Assembly (NCBI GenBank): GCA_025462645.1
Contig: JAOAPB010000113.1
Span: forward strand, 1-37,454
Direction: 5' to 3'
DNA: 37,454 nucleotides
Origin: Edaphobacter sp.
GTDB lineage: Bacteria > Acidobacteriota > Terriglobia > Terriglobales > Acidobacteriaceae
Shown: in pieces, positions 8,991 through 18,134 of the stretch
Layout of the letters: every line of letters starts with the position of its first letter
Numbering within the stretch: position 1 is the first letter of the stretch
Notes under the pieces: model-generated
The model's input: the letters and a program-made list of their open reading frames with translations, nothing else
What the model was told of the DNA's origin: nothing
Database searches by the model: none
Program-made: the position numbers and the translations under genes

Positions 8991-11541
8991 GAATTTTAGC
9001 ATCGAGTTGGTGGACCGCTTGCAGGTCAGCATCGGTCCGTCGACGGGCGGCAATGCGAGTGGAGACTTCACGGCGTCTCTGCAGGCCTGCGGTGGGTACA
9101 ATCCGCCGGATCACTTTTGCGAAATTAATATCTCATTCACTCCGTCGGCAACCGGCCTGCGAACAACGACGTTCCAGGTCACCGATATCGACCCCACGCA
9201 CTCTCAGCATCTGAGCGCCACGCTCACGGTACAGGGGACGGGGGGAGTTCCCGTCCTTGAACTCTCCTCGAACTCGATCACCTTCCCGGATACGCCGGTG
9301 GGGACAACAACCTCCGGGTCTCAGATGATTACGGTCAAGAATAACGGGATCGTCCCCGTCTATCCTGGGTTGACTTTCATAGGGCCGAATAATGGGATGT
9401 ATACTGCAGGACCAATTACCTGTAATGGTGCTTCTGGCTCTCTAAATCCGGGAAACAGTTGCGTATTCAGTGTCCTGTTCCGGCCTACGGCTGTGGGGCC
9501 TCAGGATGGCACCATGCGGCTTGCGGATGGAACCACCATCTCGCTTCATGGGTCGGGTTCAGCGTCGACGACCCCGCTCCCGCTGTCGTTTTCTTCCTCC
9601 ACACTTGCGTTCCCGGGCGAGACTGTAGGGTTTACTACCGGTCCAAAGGCTTTGACCATCACCAACGTCGGATCAGTGGCCAAGGACGTCTCCATCCAGT
9701 TACTTGATGAGCAGGGACAAGTGGAGATCGATGGAGTCTTCTCCACTCCCCAGCCCTTTTCCAGGTGTTATGGTCTCAGGCCGGGAGGAAGTTGCAGGAT
9801 CGATGTCCACTTCAGTCCCACGGCTGTTGGAACCCGCACCCCCAAGCTGCTCTTCCTGAGTAATCCCGCAGGGCAGAGTAACTCTGACTCGTCCTCGAGT
9901 CTCACTCAAACGGTTGCCCTGAGCGGAACAGGACTCGCATCGGTAGGAGGTCCCTTGATGCTGTCTCCGTCCGGAGGTCTGTTCTTCGACCAGTATGGCG
10001 CTACCCAGCCGGCGACGCTTGAGAACGACGGAGACACGCCGGTTCCGATCCGATGGATCAACTATCCGGACAACAACTGTGGAACGATGCTGGCCGCGCA
10101 TGCACAGTGCGTGATCCAGGTCGATGGAACCTATGGAGACGTGAAAGTCTACGCGACCTCGTCGACGCCGTACACTCTACCGATCTCGGTCCCGCCCGGC
10201 CACGCGAGCAGCAACCCAGGATTCATCGGTTTTCAACCGGTCTCGCTTGGGAGTAGTTCATCCTTTGCTGTTTCGGACTACGGCACGGTTTCGATCATTG
10301 TCTTCCCTGGAATGAATGCGTCGGAGTTTGCCGGGATAGGGTGTTTTGCGAGCGGGGGCAGGGGCGATCCGTGCTTTGGATCCTTGACGTTCAGCCCGGG
10401 AGCCGCCGGCCTGCGGACGGCGCTGGTAGGGATTACCTCCGGTTTAACGGATTCGACTGGTGCCGCTCCTCCACAAAAGATTTACAAGGTGTTTGGATTC
10501 GGCGGAAGCTCCAATGGAGCGGACTTTACCGTCAGTGAGAGCGATTTCCCAGCCAAGATCGTTCCAGGTTATGTGGGAATAGTTACGTTGACCAATACCG
10601 GCACGGCTCCGCTGCTGCTCTATCCAGATGATTCGAATAACGTCCATCCATTTGCCCCGCCATATTTTAAGTTGAGTCCGGCGAGCTACCCGGGGTGCAC
10701 ACCGAGCAGCTCTATCAATTTGGTGACGTATGCCAGTTCCGGTTCCGGCGTCTACCTTCCTGCGGGGCAGAGCTGCACGGTCGAGGTCTCGTTCGATGTC
10801 GACCAGGGCACGGGAGCTCAGACGCAGGAGCTTAGATTCACCGATGCGCTCTCCGGTCTCTCGAACTCGCAGACGCTTACCGGGGACTCGGGGCCGACAG
10901 AGAATGCGCCTTCCATCTCCGGTGGCGGGGATGTAGGGACGATCGCCGTGGGCGCGACGACAGCGCCGGCGACGTTTACGATCGACACGCCCAATGGCGA
11001 GGGGGTAACGGTAACGACGATCCCATATCAGGGTAACGGGCATCAGAGTAACGAGATGACCTACACGCTCGATACCGGCACCTGCGCCCAGAAGACGCCA
11101 TGTCAAGCGACGTTGACGGCTACTCCTTCCCTCACCGGTGGCTTCTATGTAAACGTGAACGTCTATGATCCGGTGACCGGCCTGAGGGCCTCCTCGTCAT
11201 TGAGTGGCACTGCCGGCTTCCCGGTAGTGACGTTCTCTCCGGCTTCGGTCGACTTCGGTACCCAGCAAGTCGGCCTGCAATCAACGGCTCACCAGGTCAC
11301 GGTGAAGAACACGGGCCAGTCCGTACTGAGGATCACAGGTGTCAGTCTGATCAGTGATACGGCGGCGGACTTCTCGGTGGATATCGGCTCCTGCGGGCAG
11401 GGAACGATTAGCGAGGGGACCTGTACGATCTCGGTATACTTCACCCCTCATGGAACGGGCACCCGCAGCGGGACGCTGCAGCTAAAGAGTAACGAGCAGA
11501 CGCCGTCCTCTCTGCCGCTGGCGGGCGTGGGGAGTCAGTAG
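8956..11541 (+). CDS. Giant ASH-repeat lipoprotein, C-terminal part
   Basis: This is the continuation of the lipoprotein gene in the next frame. Reading VD then WGPVAVNQTKNF across position 8961 gives an uninterrupted ASH domain, so the codon at 8956 is not a real start. Further choice-of-anchor-D/ASH repeats follow to the end. Clear repeat openings are ITFPDTPVGTTTSGSQMITV, LAFPGETVGFTTGPKALTI and VDFGTQQVGLQSTAHQVTVK. The last repeat closes with GTRSGTLQLKSNEQTPSSL and a short tail. Combined with the upstream part the gene is 4,894 bases, exactly one base more than a 1,630-residue protein needs. No C-terminal sorting signal or membrane anchor is seen, in keeping with attachment by the N-terminal lipid. 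The break may be a sequencing error or a fresh null mutation. Confidence 0.85.
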   Translation: MIWGPVAVNQTKNFSIELVDRLQVSIGPSTGGNASGDFTASLQACGGYNPPDHFCEINISFTPSATGLRTTTFQVTDIDPTHSQHLSATLTVQGTGGVPVLELSSNSITFPDTPVGTTTSGSQMITVKNNGIVPVYPGLTFIGPNNGMYTAGPITCNGASGSLNPGNSCVFSVLFRPTAVGPQDGTMRLADGTTISLHGSGSASTTPLPLSFSSSTLAFPGETVGFTTGPKALTITNVGSVAKDVSIQLLDEQGQVEIDGVFSTPQPFSRCYGLRPGGSCRIDVHFSPTAVGTRTPKLLFLSNPAGQSNSDSSSSLTQTVALSGTGLASVGGPLMLSPSGGLFFDQYGATQPATLENDGDTPVPIRWINYPDNNCGTMLAAHAQCVIQVDGTYGDVKVYATSSTPYTLPISVPPGHASSNPGFIGFQPVSLGSSSSFAVSDYGTVSIIVFPGMNASEFAGIGCFASGGRGDPCFGSLTFSPGAAGLRTALVGITSGLTDSTGAAPPQKIYKVFGFGGSSNGADFTVSESDFPAKIVPGYVGIVTLTNTGTAPLLLYPDDSNNVHPFAPPYFKLSPASYPGCTPSSSINLVTYASSGSGVYLPAGQSCTVEVSFDVDQGTGAQTQELRFTDALSGLSNSQTLTGDSGPTENAPSISGGGDVGTIAVGATTAPATFTIDTPNGEGVTVTTIPYQGNGHQSNEMTYTLDTGTCAQKTPCQATLTATPSLTGGFYVNVNVYDPVTGLRASSSLSGTAGFPVVTFSPASVDFGTQQVGLQSTAHQVTVKNTGQSVLRITGVSLISDTAADFSVDIGSCGQGTISEGTCTISVYFTPHGTGTRSGTLQLKSNEQTPSSLPLAGVGSQ

Positions 11542-11618
11542 CGTACTAACTCGATCTGGATGCCCATAGCGCGGCGAGACTTCACATCGTGTCGCACGAA
11601 CCTACCGTTAGCTTCAGA

Positions 11619-11891
11619 TCATTGGGTCGCCCAGGCTGTAGCTTTGTTCGCTATTTGGCGTGATGTTTGAGCGTTATGGACGAGAGCACCAAGGTCAAGA
11701 TGGGCCTCAGAGAGGTTCTTGGGAACGCTCAACAGGCTGAGGTCACTTTGAACCTGCTTCAACTGTGCTTCAGTTTGCGAAAGCAGCTCTAGGAGAGCCG
11801 TGGAGTTCGCCGAGCTTGGGTTCATAATGACTGCAAGGAGGCGAGAGATTGAGCTCTTCAGGGAGGCTTCCTGTGTCTTCAAAGTCCTCAA
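11619..11891 (-). pseudogene. Coiled-coil C-terminal fragment, possibly of a serine recombinase
   Basis: A 90-residue frame contains a heptad-like stretch (LKTQEASLKSSISRLL...LLELLSQTEAQLKQVQSDLSLL). Its layout recalls the coiled-coil region near the C terminus of large serine recombinases, which often read 'L..L...E..L..L...L'. No catalytic or zinc-ribbon part is found upstream, and there is no good ribosome binding site (start would be TTG), so it is probably a 3' remnant. Other helical proteins cannot be excluded. Confidence 0.35.
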
Positions 11892-12144
11892 GTGAATCCT
11901 CGCAATTACGTGATGTGCCCTTCAGATATTGCTCCAGTTCTTCTGATACGGAACCAATGAAGTCTTCGCCTTTTCAAATCGCGCTTCCTTTTCAACCATC
12001 GTTTTACCTTGATGACCTAGCGCATCCTCTGCGTTGACACGTTCATACATCGCCAGATCGAACCTTCTCCTAACTTCCAGACACTCCGCATTTTCCATGG
12101 GCAGGATGGTATCACTACCCTACCCAGTTCGATGGCAGAGCGAG

Positions 12145-12564
12145 CTAGTCGTCTTCAGATGGCGTTTCTAACATCTCTGTGTAGGCTCTCGCGTCTGATG
12201 AGTAAAAAGCTCTCTCATGAACATGAAGACGCCGATTCGCGAGCAACAGGCGGAGCCGGTTCTGCAAAGCGTTGGCGAGAACATCGGAGAACGTTGTCAG
12301 CAGGACCCTAGCTGAGGGATTGCTCTGGGCAAGGTGGACGGCCCTATGCATTGCTACGGATGAGCCAGAAATATGGCTCGGCAATATCGGAGTCGTGACA
12401 GACGGCAAGTCCGCTGCGTCTGCCGATAAGCTATTGAAAATAAAATACTTAAATCTATTACAAAATCGTGATGCGTAAAATTTAAGTGTAAATTTGCTCA
12501 CGTTCAAAGCAACACCTTCGGCAATTTTAGCGCGTCTTCGCGAAGCGCAGTACCCAACACTCAT
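12145..12564 (-). pseudogene. UvrD/Rep-type helicase N-terminal remnant
   Basis: The middle of this frame, HRAVHLAQSNPSARVLLTTF followed by SDVLANALQNRLRLLLAN, closely resembles the region just after the Walker A motif of superfamily-1 helicases (UvrD-like), where H-R-A and LLTTF are characteristic. In place of the usual GKT, the sequence before it reads ISGSSVAMHRA, so the ATP-binding loop is damaged. Nothing upstream or downstream continues the helicase, and the last residues end at a stop. It is a small relic, perhaps of a phage-defence or plasmid helicase. Confidence 0.5.
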
Positions 12565-12739
12565 CCCCGGAGAAGGGGAAGAACCACCGTCCCGTCGAGC
12601 TAGTGGCTACAATTTCCCGATCTGCAAGATGAACCGCGTGCGCCCATCACCGCCAGCGTAGTCGTTACGCGGTTCATCAAAGGCACACCGATCGGTCTTC
12701 GAGAAGTCTCAGGAAATCGTCGAGGATCGATCGGCATCC

Positions 12740-13462
12740 TTATTGGACGATGAGCGTCACGGCTGCGGAACTCGTTGCCTGGTGGGTGGTCGGAGCCGTT
12801 GAGCCTCCTCCGGACCCCGCGCCTCCCGAAAAGAGAAGTTTTCCGGCCATCAGGGGCAACGCCGCCAATGCGAGGACCAATCGCCTGGTCCCGCGCGATC
12901 TCCTGCGGCGGATCGCCAGCGGCAGAAGCAAAAACGGTAGGCAGAAGAATCCAGCGGCCACACCGGTCAGCGTCTCCGTGAACACCACGGTGATGACGTA
13001 TGTACCAACTGGAGTGTTTGCAGCGGTGGCGACCGTGACCGCGCCATTCGCATAACTGCAACTCGCCCCCGCCGGAAGGTTCAGGCAGCTCACGGAGGCG
13101 CTGACCACGGACGATGGAAGCGTCACGGAGTAGCTGGCCGACGATCCGGAACTGACTGTCGCCGTCACCGTGGTGAAGTTGGGCAAGCCTGCACCCTGGG
13201 AGGATGGGGAGTCCAGCTCGAACTGCAAAGCCCCGGAAGAGCCACCGCCCGGTGTACCCGTCTGCACCGTCACCGCGGCTGTACCGGCCGTCGCAATGGC
13301 TGAGGCTGGTACAGAAGCGGTAAGCTGGGTGGCACTCACGTACTGCGCAGCAAGCGGCGTGCTTCCCCAGATCACGAAAGAACTGGGTACGAAGTTCGCC
13401 CCATTCACGCTGAGCGAAAAGGCGGATCCACCGGCGGTCGCATGAGCAGGCGTGAGCGCCAT
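12740..13462 (-). pseudogene. IPT/TIG-domain surface protein, C-terminal fragment
   Basis: This is the last 240 residues of a much larger secreted or surface protein. It begins inside an IPT/TIG immunoglobulin-like domain (FSLSVNGANFVPSSFVIWGS, then TQLTASVPASAIATAGTAAVTV). An Ig-like region follows, then a hydrophobic segment with basic flank (FFCLPFLLLPLAIRRRRSR), a second hydrophobic stretch, and the tail ATSSAAVTLIVQ. The tail is typical of acidobacterial Ig-repeat proteins. The MALTPAHATAGG start is not a gene start: the sequence is cut at about 13465, where it meets the 3' end of the SDR gene. The 5' portion is lost. Confidence 0.65.
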
Positions 13463-14286
13463 TTCTCATCGGGGGCATTCTGAAGGAGTTTGTCGCTGGC
13501 GGGTTGCGTCACGTAGGGGCGCTGCGCCGTGAGACCACCGTCAAGGGTTAAGGACTGTCCCGTGTAATAGGATGATCTGTCCGAGAACAGCCATGCAACT
13601 GCATCGGCGATCTCCTCCGGGCGTCCAATCCGGCCAATGGGATGCACCGCGCCCATTTCGTCGAGTGCCTCGTGGGTGCCAAATACGCCGAGCAACATCT
13701 CAGTCCTAACCGCACCAGGACTCACTGCGTTCACCCGAATGCCATATCGCCCACATTCGATCGCGGCAGTCTTGGTCAAGCCAAGCACAGCGTGTTTGCT
13801 GGCAACGTAGGGGCCGGCGGTTGGAAATGCCAGCAGGCCGCCGACTGAGGCAGTATTGACGATTGAGCCTCCCTGCCCTTGCGCCATCATCTGTTTGACC
13901 TCATCCTGAAGCAGAAGAAACAGGGCTTTTACGTTAACCGCAAAGACCCGGTCAAAATTCTTCTCGGCCTGATCTGTGAGCACCCGGTTTTCACCGGAGA
14001 TCCCGGCATTGTTAAATACATAGTCGAGCCGCCCGAAGGTTTCGAGAACAAATGGTACGATTCGCTTCACCTGCTCGGGTTGAGTGAGATCCGCCTGGAT
14101 GAACGCTGCAGATCCGCTGTTGCGTTTGATGTCATCGACGAGCAGTCGCCCCTCGCTTAGCCGCCTTCCTGTGACGACGACCTGAGCACCTAGCTCAGCT
14201 ACGCGTCTTGCAGCCGCAGCGCCAATGCCACTGTTTCCACCGGTGATGAGTGCCACCTTTCCAGCAAATTCCAAGTTATTTCCCAT
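13405..14286 (-). CDS. Short-chain dehydrogenase/reductase (SDR)
   Basis: This is a classical cytoplasmic NAD(P)-dependent oxidoreductase. Counting from the ATG at 14286, the Rossmann motif TGGNSGIG is at residues 15-22, NNAG at 92-95, and the catalytic triad is Ser147, Tyr160, Lys164 (YVASK). It ends its core with LTLDGG. The ATG was preferred over the upstream GTG at 14301 because the GGAG motif directly abuts the GTG. The C terminus beyond about residue 270 (PDEKWRSRLLMRPP) is probably foreign: the reading frame runs through a junction at about 13465 into the antisense of the IPT fragment. The enzyme core is complete, so activity is plausible. Substrate is unknown. A cupin gene lies just upstream on the same strand. 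Confidence 0.85.
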   Translation of the reverse strand: MGNNLEFAGKVALITGGNSGIGAAAARRVAELGAQVVVTGRRLSEGRLLVDDIKRNSGSAAFIQADLTQPEQVKRIVPFVLETFGRLDYVFNNAGISGENRVLTDQAEKNFDRVFAVNVKALFLLLQDEVKQMMAQGQGGSIVNTASVGGLLAFPTAGPYVASKHAVLGLTKTAAIECGRYGIRVNAVSPGAVRTEMLLGVFGTHEALDEMGAVHPIGRIGRPEEIADAVAWLFSDRSSYYTGQSLTLDGGLTAQRPYVTQPASDKLLQNAPDEKWRSRLLMRPPVDPPFRSA

Positions 14287-14496
14287 TCTCTTGTCTAACA
14301 CTCCTTTAATTTGTTCTTCATTCCGCGCCGAGTGGCCGATGGGCCTATCGGGATGGATAATTGCCGTCGACTTAAGGCAAACTGTGATGCCGCATGCTCT
14401 TCGGTATTGCTGCGGATAATGCCGGCCGCCGAGAGGATCTGTGGAGCAGCCGCCACAAGCGATGAGACGGTGATCATCGGCGACGTGTGTCGAAGC

Positions 14497-15036
14497 TTAG
14501 ACCACGAGAGGCGGACCAGTTAGAATCAGATCAAATTTTTCAAACAGAGCCTTGTCTTGAGGTGGCATAGAGTTGCCCTTGGTTACCTCTCGAAAGAATG
14601 CCTCCATCTTTCCTGCTGGGGTATAGGAGATCAGCATTTTACCTCCATTATTCCCGACAAATGCCCATGCATGCGGCAGGTTTCTTGGCGCCAGGATGGA
14701 ACCTCCAGGTCGAAGCGTCACACGATCGTGACCAACTTCAAAGAGGAACTCTCCCTCTATGACATAGAACCATTCATCCTGATGCGGATGAATATGACGA
14801 GGAGGGCCACCCTTCTGGCGGGTAGTGTGCTCGATGATGAACAACTCACTCTTTGTGTCTCGAGTTAGAACTTTAAAGGCGATCGATGTAATTCCGAGGC
14901 TGTGAGCTTCATTCAGACGGTCCTCGCCAGATAGTACCGGATGAATTAGAGACGGGCTGTTAAGCGTAAGTGATTGACCGCAGGCGGCAGCAGAGGCTGT
15001 CGTGATCGCAAGTGACAGGAAAGAACGACGCTGGAT
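14497..15036 (-). CDS. Exported cupin-domain protein with non-standard start
   Basis: The cupin core (PPRHIHPHQDEWFYVIEGEF, later PRNLPHAW) carries the metal-binding pattern H-x-H...E...H of a single-domain cupin. The frame stays open upstream of the ATC at 14844, through a twin-arginine-like export signal (RRSFLSLAITTASAAA), to an excellent ribosome binding site (AGGAGGT at about 15041-15047). At the expected spacing no ATG, GTG or TTG is found: the candidates are ATC at 15036 or ATT at 15039, and a stop lies a few codons further up. Either a rare start codon is used, or the original ATG was mutated. The protein would be about 179 residues. Its role is unknown; it may bind a small ligand in the periplasm. 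It precedes the SDR gene. Confidence 0.75.
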   Translation of the reverse strand: MQRRSFLSLAITTASAAACGQSLTLNSPSLIHPVLSGEDRLNEAHSLGITSIAFKVLTRDTKSELFIIEHTTRQKGGPPRHIHPHQDEWFYVIEGEFLFEVGHDRVTLRPGGSILAPRNLPHAWAFVGNNGGKMLISYTPAGKMEAFFREVTKGNSMPPQDKALFEKFDLILTGPPLVV

Positions 15037-15473
15037 AATACCTCCTATTATTTGAAACGCTCAGTTCAACGATTTATTTCTGGCGTGGTAGATGTCGTCT
15101 GCAACACTCGGGATAACACGCAGGAAGAAGATTTATTCCCACATCCAAGTAAACAGCATCTTGCGAAGCGAGGTATAGGGCGACCTAGCGATACTCACAA
15201 GAGGGAGGTGTGACGATTGAGAAATATTTCGGTACATCGCGGAATAAATCAGTTGTGACGGTGTTCTGGTTTCAAGAGGCCAGCCGCGTTCTCCACTCAA
15301 ACGCTTGTTGGCCGGTCGTCACGGACAGTGTAACCATGTTTCTTGATGCATTACTCGATATACTTCTCACGCCAGCTCCGCAGCCTTCAGGAAATATTAA
15401 CCCCTCTCAAGACTTCGGGAATGGTCTAAAAACATCCGACAAAACTCCGTCCCCTTATGCCAAACGATTGGGG
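15037..15473. other. Intergenic region between cupin and DUF3455 genes
   Basis: A divergent intergenic stretch of about 430 bases. A plus-strand frame is open through 15210-15473 in phase with the DUF3455 signal peptide, but its N-terminal extension has no recognisable domain. No other gene is apparent. Confidence 0.4.
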
Positions 15474-15945
15474 ATGATTGCATTGGTCCTAGCCGTTGGG
15501 TGTATGGCGCGAGACTCTATCGCCCAAACGGCGAAAGAGTCGATCGACGTACCTCCTCACTCCAGACTTCTGCTACGGGCCGTTGGAAGTGGAGATCAAG
15601 TTTACGGCTGCGTCAATGCCGTTGGGCATTGACAGCCCGGATGCCAAGCTTCTCAATCAGGAGAGATCTGTTATTGGACGACACTTTGCAGGTCCTACAT
15701 GGCAGCTCAATGATGGCAGTTGGGTAAAAGGAAGGGCCGTCGCCAAACAGGTTGCTCCCGATGCGACCGCGGTGCCTTGGTTGTTGCTTGAGTCGGTCGG
15801 CGGTACCGGAAGATTGGGGACCGTGCGATTTATCCAGCGCACTCGGACGCACGGGGGAAATGCGCCTGACGGTAGTTGTAGCCAAAGCGCCGTGCGCAGA
15901 GTTCCTTACACAGCGACATATTCTTTCTATGAAGCGGGACAATGA
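15474..15945 (+). pseudogene. DUF3455-family exported protein, frameshifted
   Basis: The start at 15474 gives a signal peptide (MIALVLAVGCMARDSIAQ) followed by VPPHSRLLLRAVGSGDQVYG. After a disrupted stretch at about 15614-15640, a second frame continues to 15945 with the DUF3455 hallmarks: DAKLLN, GRHFAGPTWQLNDGSWVKG, VPWLLLESVGGTGRLG, FIQRTRTHGGNAP and the closing VPYTATYSFYEAG. Two close frameshifts are needed to read VN...WALTA...PDAKLL. They fall in a small hairpin (CAATGCC-gttg-GGCATTG, 15614-15631). DUF3455 proteins are secreted, found in fungi and some bacteria, and have no known function. The length is normal for the family, so without the shifts it would be intact. Confidence 0.7.
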
Positions 15946-16209
15946 TCAAAAATTGCGCTCATAGCTAGAAGGGCGCAAGGCATCGGCAGAGGCCTCCATC
16001 CTGAATCAGTTTTTAGATGGCGATGGACAGAAATGGATTGAAGTGTCCGGCCGCCGGTATAAAAGCGATAAGAGCTTTCATAAATTCTTGTGCTGATTGG
16101 TGGAGAATTGAAGCAGGTTTCCGGAGAGGCGGATTCAGCAATACAAGTGGGCCGGACGACGAAAAAGAAAACAAACAACAGCAACTCAAATCTAGAAAAG
16201 GAAAGCATC

Positions 16210-17454
16210 ATGTCTTGGACCTCTCTTGAACTTCAGCCTCTCGCGCTCCTGTCCAGCGATCTACTCCGCCCCCTCGGCGCCTTTGAAGAGCTCTTCTGCC
16301 TCTTCGACCAGCACTTTCCTACCAACGGTGCACTTGCAGCCCAAATCACCGGCCACACAACCGTCCGCCAGTGGCGTGACGCGCTCGACGCAGTACAGCA
16401 ACGTCACCCGCTGCTCTCTGCCTGCATTGACACCACCTTCAACCGGGTCACTCACTTTCGCCGCGTCACCAGCCGGCGCATCCCCCTCCGCGTGGTTACA
16501 TCGCCCTTTGCCCAGTGGGAGCAGGAGGTCGCCGAAGAGATAAACGCACCTTTCACTCCCGATCAGGCTCCTCTCTTCCGCGCTGTACTGCTCCATCAGG
16601 AGACGCATTGCACCTTCATCCTCTCCTCCCATCATGCTGTCTGCGACGGCTCCTCCCGGATCTATCTCCTTCGCGACGTCCTCCTCGCCCTCAGCGGACA
16701 TGCTCTCGATGCTCTGTTACTGGCACCATCTCGCGAAATTCTCTTCGGAGCGCAACAGCGCACCTCCACCGAGCCCGGCCTGCCATCCTTCGCTGCGCAG
16801 CGCCATCTGATGCCACATGTGGAAGGAATTAAACTCACGCCAGAACAGACCACCGCGCTCCAGCGCCGCGCTCGCGAGGAAGGCGTCACCATCCACGCCG
16901 CTATCTCCGCCGCGCTCACCATCGCAGGCAGAGCCATCGATGAAAACTGGCGCAATAACCCGCTCCGTATCCTGTCGCCTGCAGAGATCCGCGACATTCT
17001 CGGCCTTCAAGATCAATGCATGGTTTCCTTCGGCGGCGGTGAGATCTCAGTCGCGCCAGGCGGCTCGATGACGTTCTGGGAGCTCGCACGGTTCGCGAAA
17101 CATGGCCTCTCTACCGTCAAGAGCACAGAGAATATATCCGGGATGATCGATCTCCAATCCACAGCCGTTTGCTCCAACCTCTCCGTCGAGCAGGCGCTTG
17201 AACTCAAGCGAAACGCGCTCAACGCACAGGTCATGTTCTCCAACCTGGGACGTCTCCCATTCGACAGCACATTCGGACCCCTACAACTCGAGACCCTCTG
17301 GGCACCATGTGCACTCTGTGGCATCGAAGGAGAGCAGACCCTTGGAGCAGTCACCGTCAACGGCTCGCTGCACCTCACGCACACCAGCCCCGCGCCAATC
17401 CCAGGCCTGCTCGCGGGTATGGAAGAAGAACTCCGCAAAGCCTGCGCGATCTAA
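16210..17454 (+). CDS. Stand-alone condensation-domain acyltransferase
   Basis: A 414-residue protein starts at the ATG at 16210 (AAAGGAAAGC upstream). The N-terminal half has the condensation-domain active-site motif HHAVCDG (HHxxxDG) at residues 141-147, where the second His acts as a general base. The C-terminal half has the matching chloramphenicol-acetyltransferase-like fold, with QVMFSNLGRLP before the last strands. It resembles PapA-type free-standing acyltransferases that esterify an alcohol using a thioester donor. No peptide-synthetase or polyketide-synthase modules are nearby, so it probably acts on a small lipid or carrier-bound acyl group. The AraC-type fragment at 17592 may once have been its regulator. 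Substrate unknown. Confidence 0.8.
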   Translation: MSWTSLELQPLALLSSDLLRPLGAFEELFCLFDQHFPTNGALAAQITGHTTVRQWRDALDAVQQRHPLLSACIDTTFNRVTHFRRVTSRRIPLRVVTSPFAQWEQEVAEEINAPFTPDQAPLFRAVLLHQETHCTFILSSHHAVCDGSSRIYLLRDVLLALSGHALDALLLAPSREILFGAQQRTSTEPGLPSFAAQRHLMPHVEGIKLTPEQTTALQRRAREEGVTIHAAISAALTIAGRAIDENWRNNPLRILSPAEIRDILGLQDQCMVSFGGGEISVAPGGSMTFWELARFAKHGLSTVKSTENISGMIDLQSTAVCSNLSVEQALELKRNALNAQVMFSNLGRLPFDSTFGPLQLETLWAPCALCGIEGEQTLGAVTVNGSLHLTHTSPAPIPGLLAGMEEELRKACAI

Positions 17455-17591
17455 TTCAATTTCCATAACTTGCGATCCAAAACGGATTCCAAGGCGCTAG
17501 GTCTCGCGAGAACGCGGTATATCTATGAAAATAATGGGCCGCCGACATGCAAATAGATCCGGCCGGAACCAACTACAATTGCAGATAGGAA

Positions 17592-18134
17592 ATGACCGGC
17601 TCTGGCTCCCAACGCGGCATTCGGTTTAGGGATCACGATCACCTGCGTGAGGTCCTGTCAACCGGTGGACTTGCGCTCGATGTCTTCAAGAGTAGGTCGA
17701 CTCCTCTGGACGTCCAGATTGCCGTCCACGTGAACGAGTTCGCGAACATTGTGAAGGTTTCAGGAGCCCCTGCCAGAGTTTCTCGCGGACGTGCCGAGAT
17801 CGCTAACGATGAAGGGGGCTTTCTTGGAGTGTTGCTTCAAAGGACCGGTCGGACGGTATTTGAATCCGGCTCTCAGCAAACGGTCCTCAAATCAGGCGAG
17901 CTTCTGATTTGGCATGGTGGACGTTCCGTCCGGTTCGACATGCCGGACGACTTTCAGAAAGTATGCCTACTGGTTCGATGCGATATCTTCGAGGGCATGC
18001 TTCCTCAAGCGAGTTCCTATGCCGGACATCACCTGGAGCAGCGCAACAATATATCTCGTCTACTCGGAGCTTGCCTTTCCACCCTCGCAGACGATGTATC
18101 GACGAGTGCCGCGGGATCCATTGCCGCGGTCTGA
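17592..18134 (+). pseudogene. AraC-family regulator, N-terminal half
   Basis: This 180-residue frame begins at ATG 17592 after ATAGGAA. It matches the cupin-like sensor domain (AraC_binding_2 type) of AraC regulators: an early FRDHDHLREVLSTGGLALDV, then FLGVLLQRTGRTVFESGSQQ, ELLIWHGGRSVRFDMPDDF and the helical linker HLEQRNNISRLLGACLSTLADD. The frame stops right where the linker to the DNA-binding domain should begin. No helix-turn-helix follows in the same direction. A matching AraC C-terminal domain exists 530 bases downstream on the opposite strand, suggesting the gene was split by an inversion. Alone it cannot bind DNA. Confidence 0.7.

Noticed and set aside
8940..9000. Programmed ribosomal frameshift in the ASH lipoprotein
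   Set aside because: No slippery heptamer or downstream pseudoknot was evident; a one-base indel or sequence error explains it more simply.
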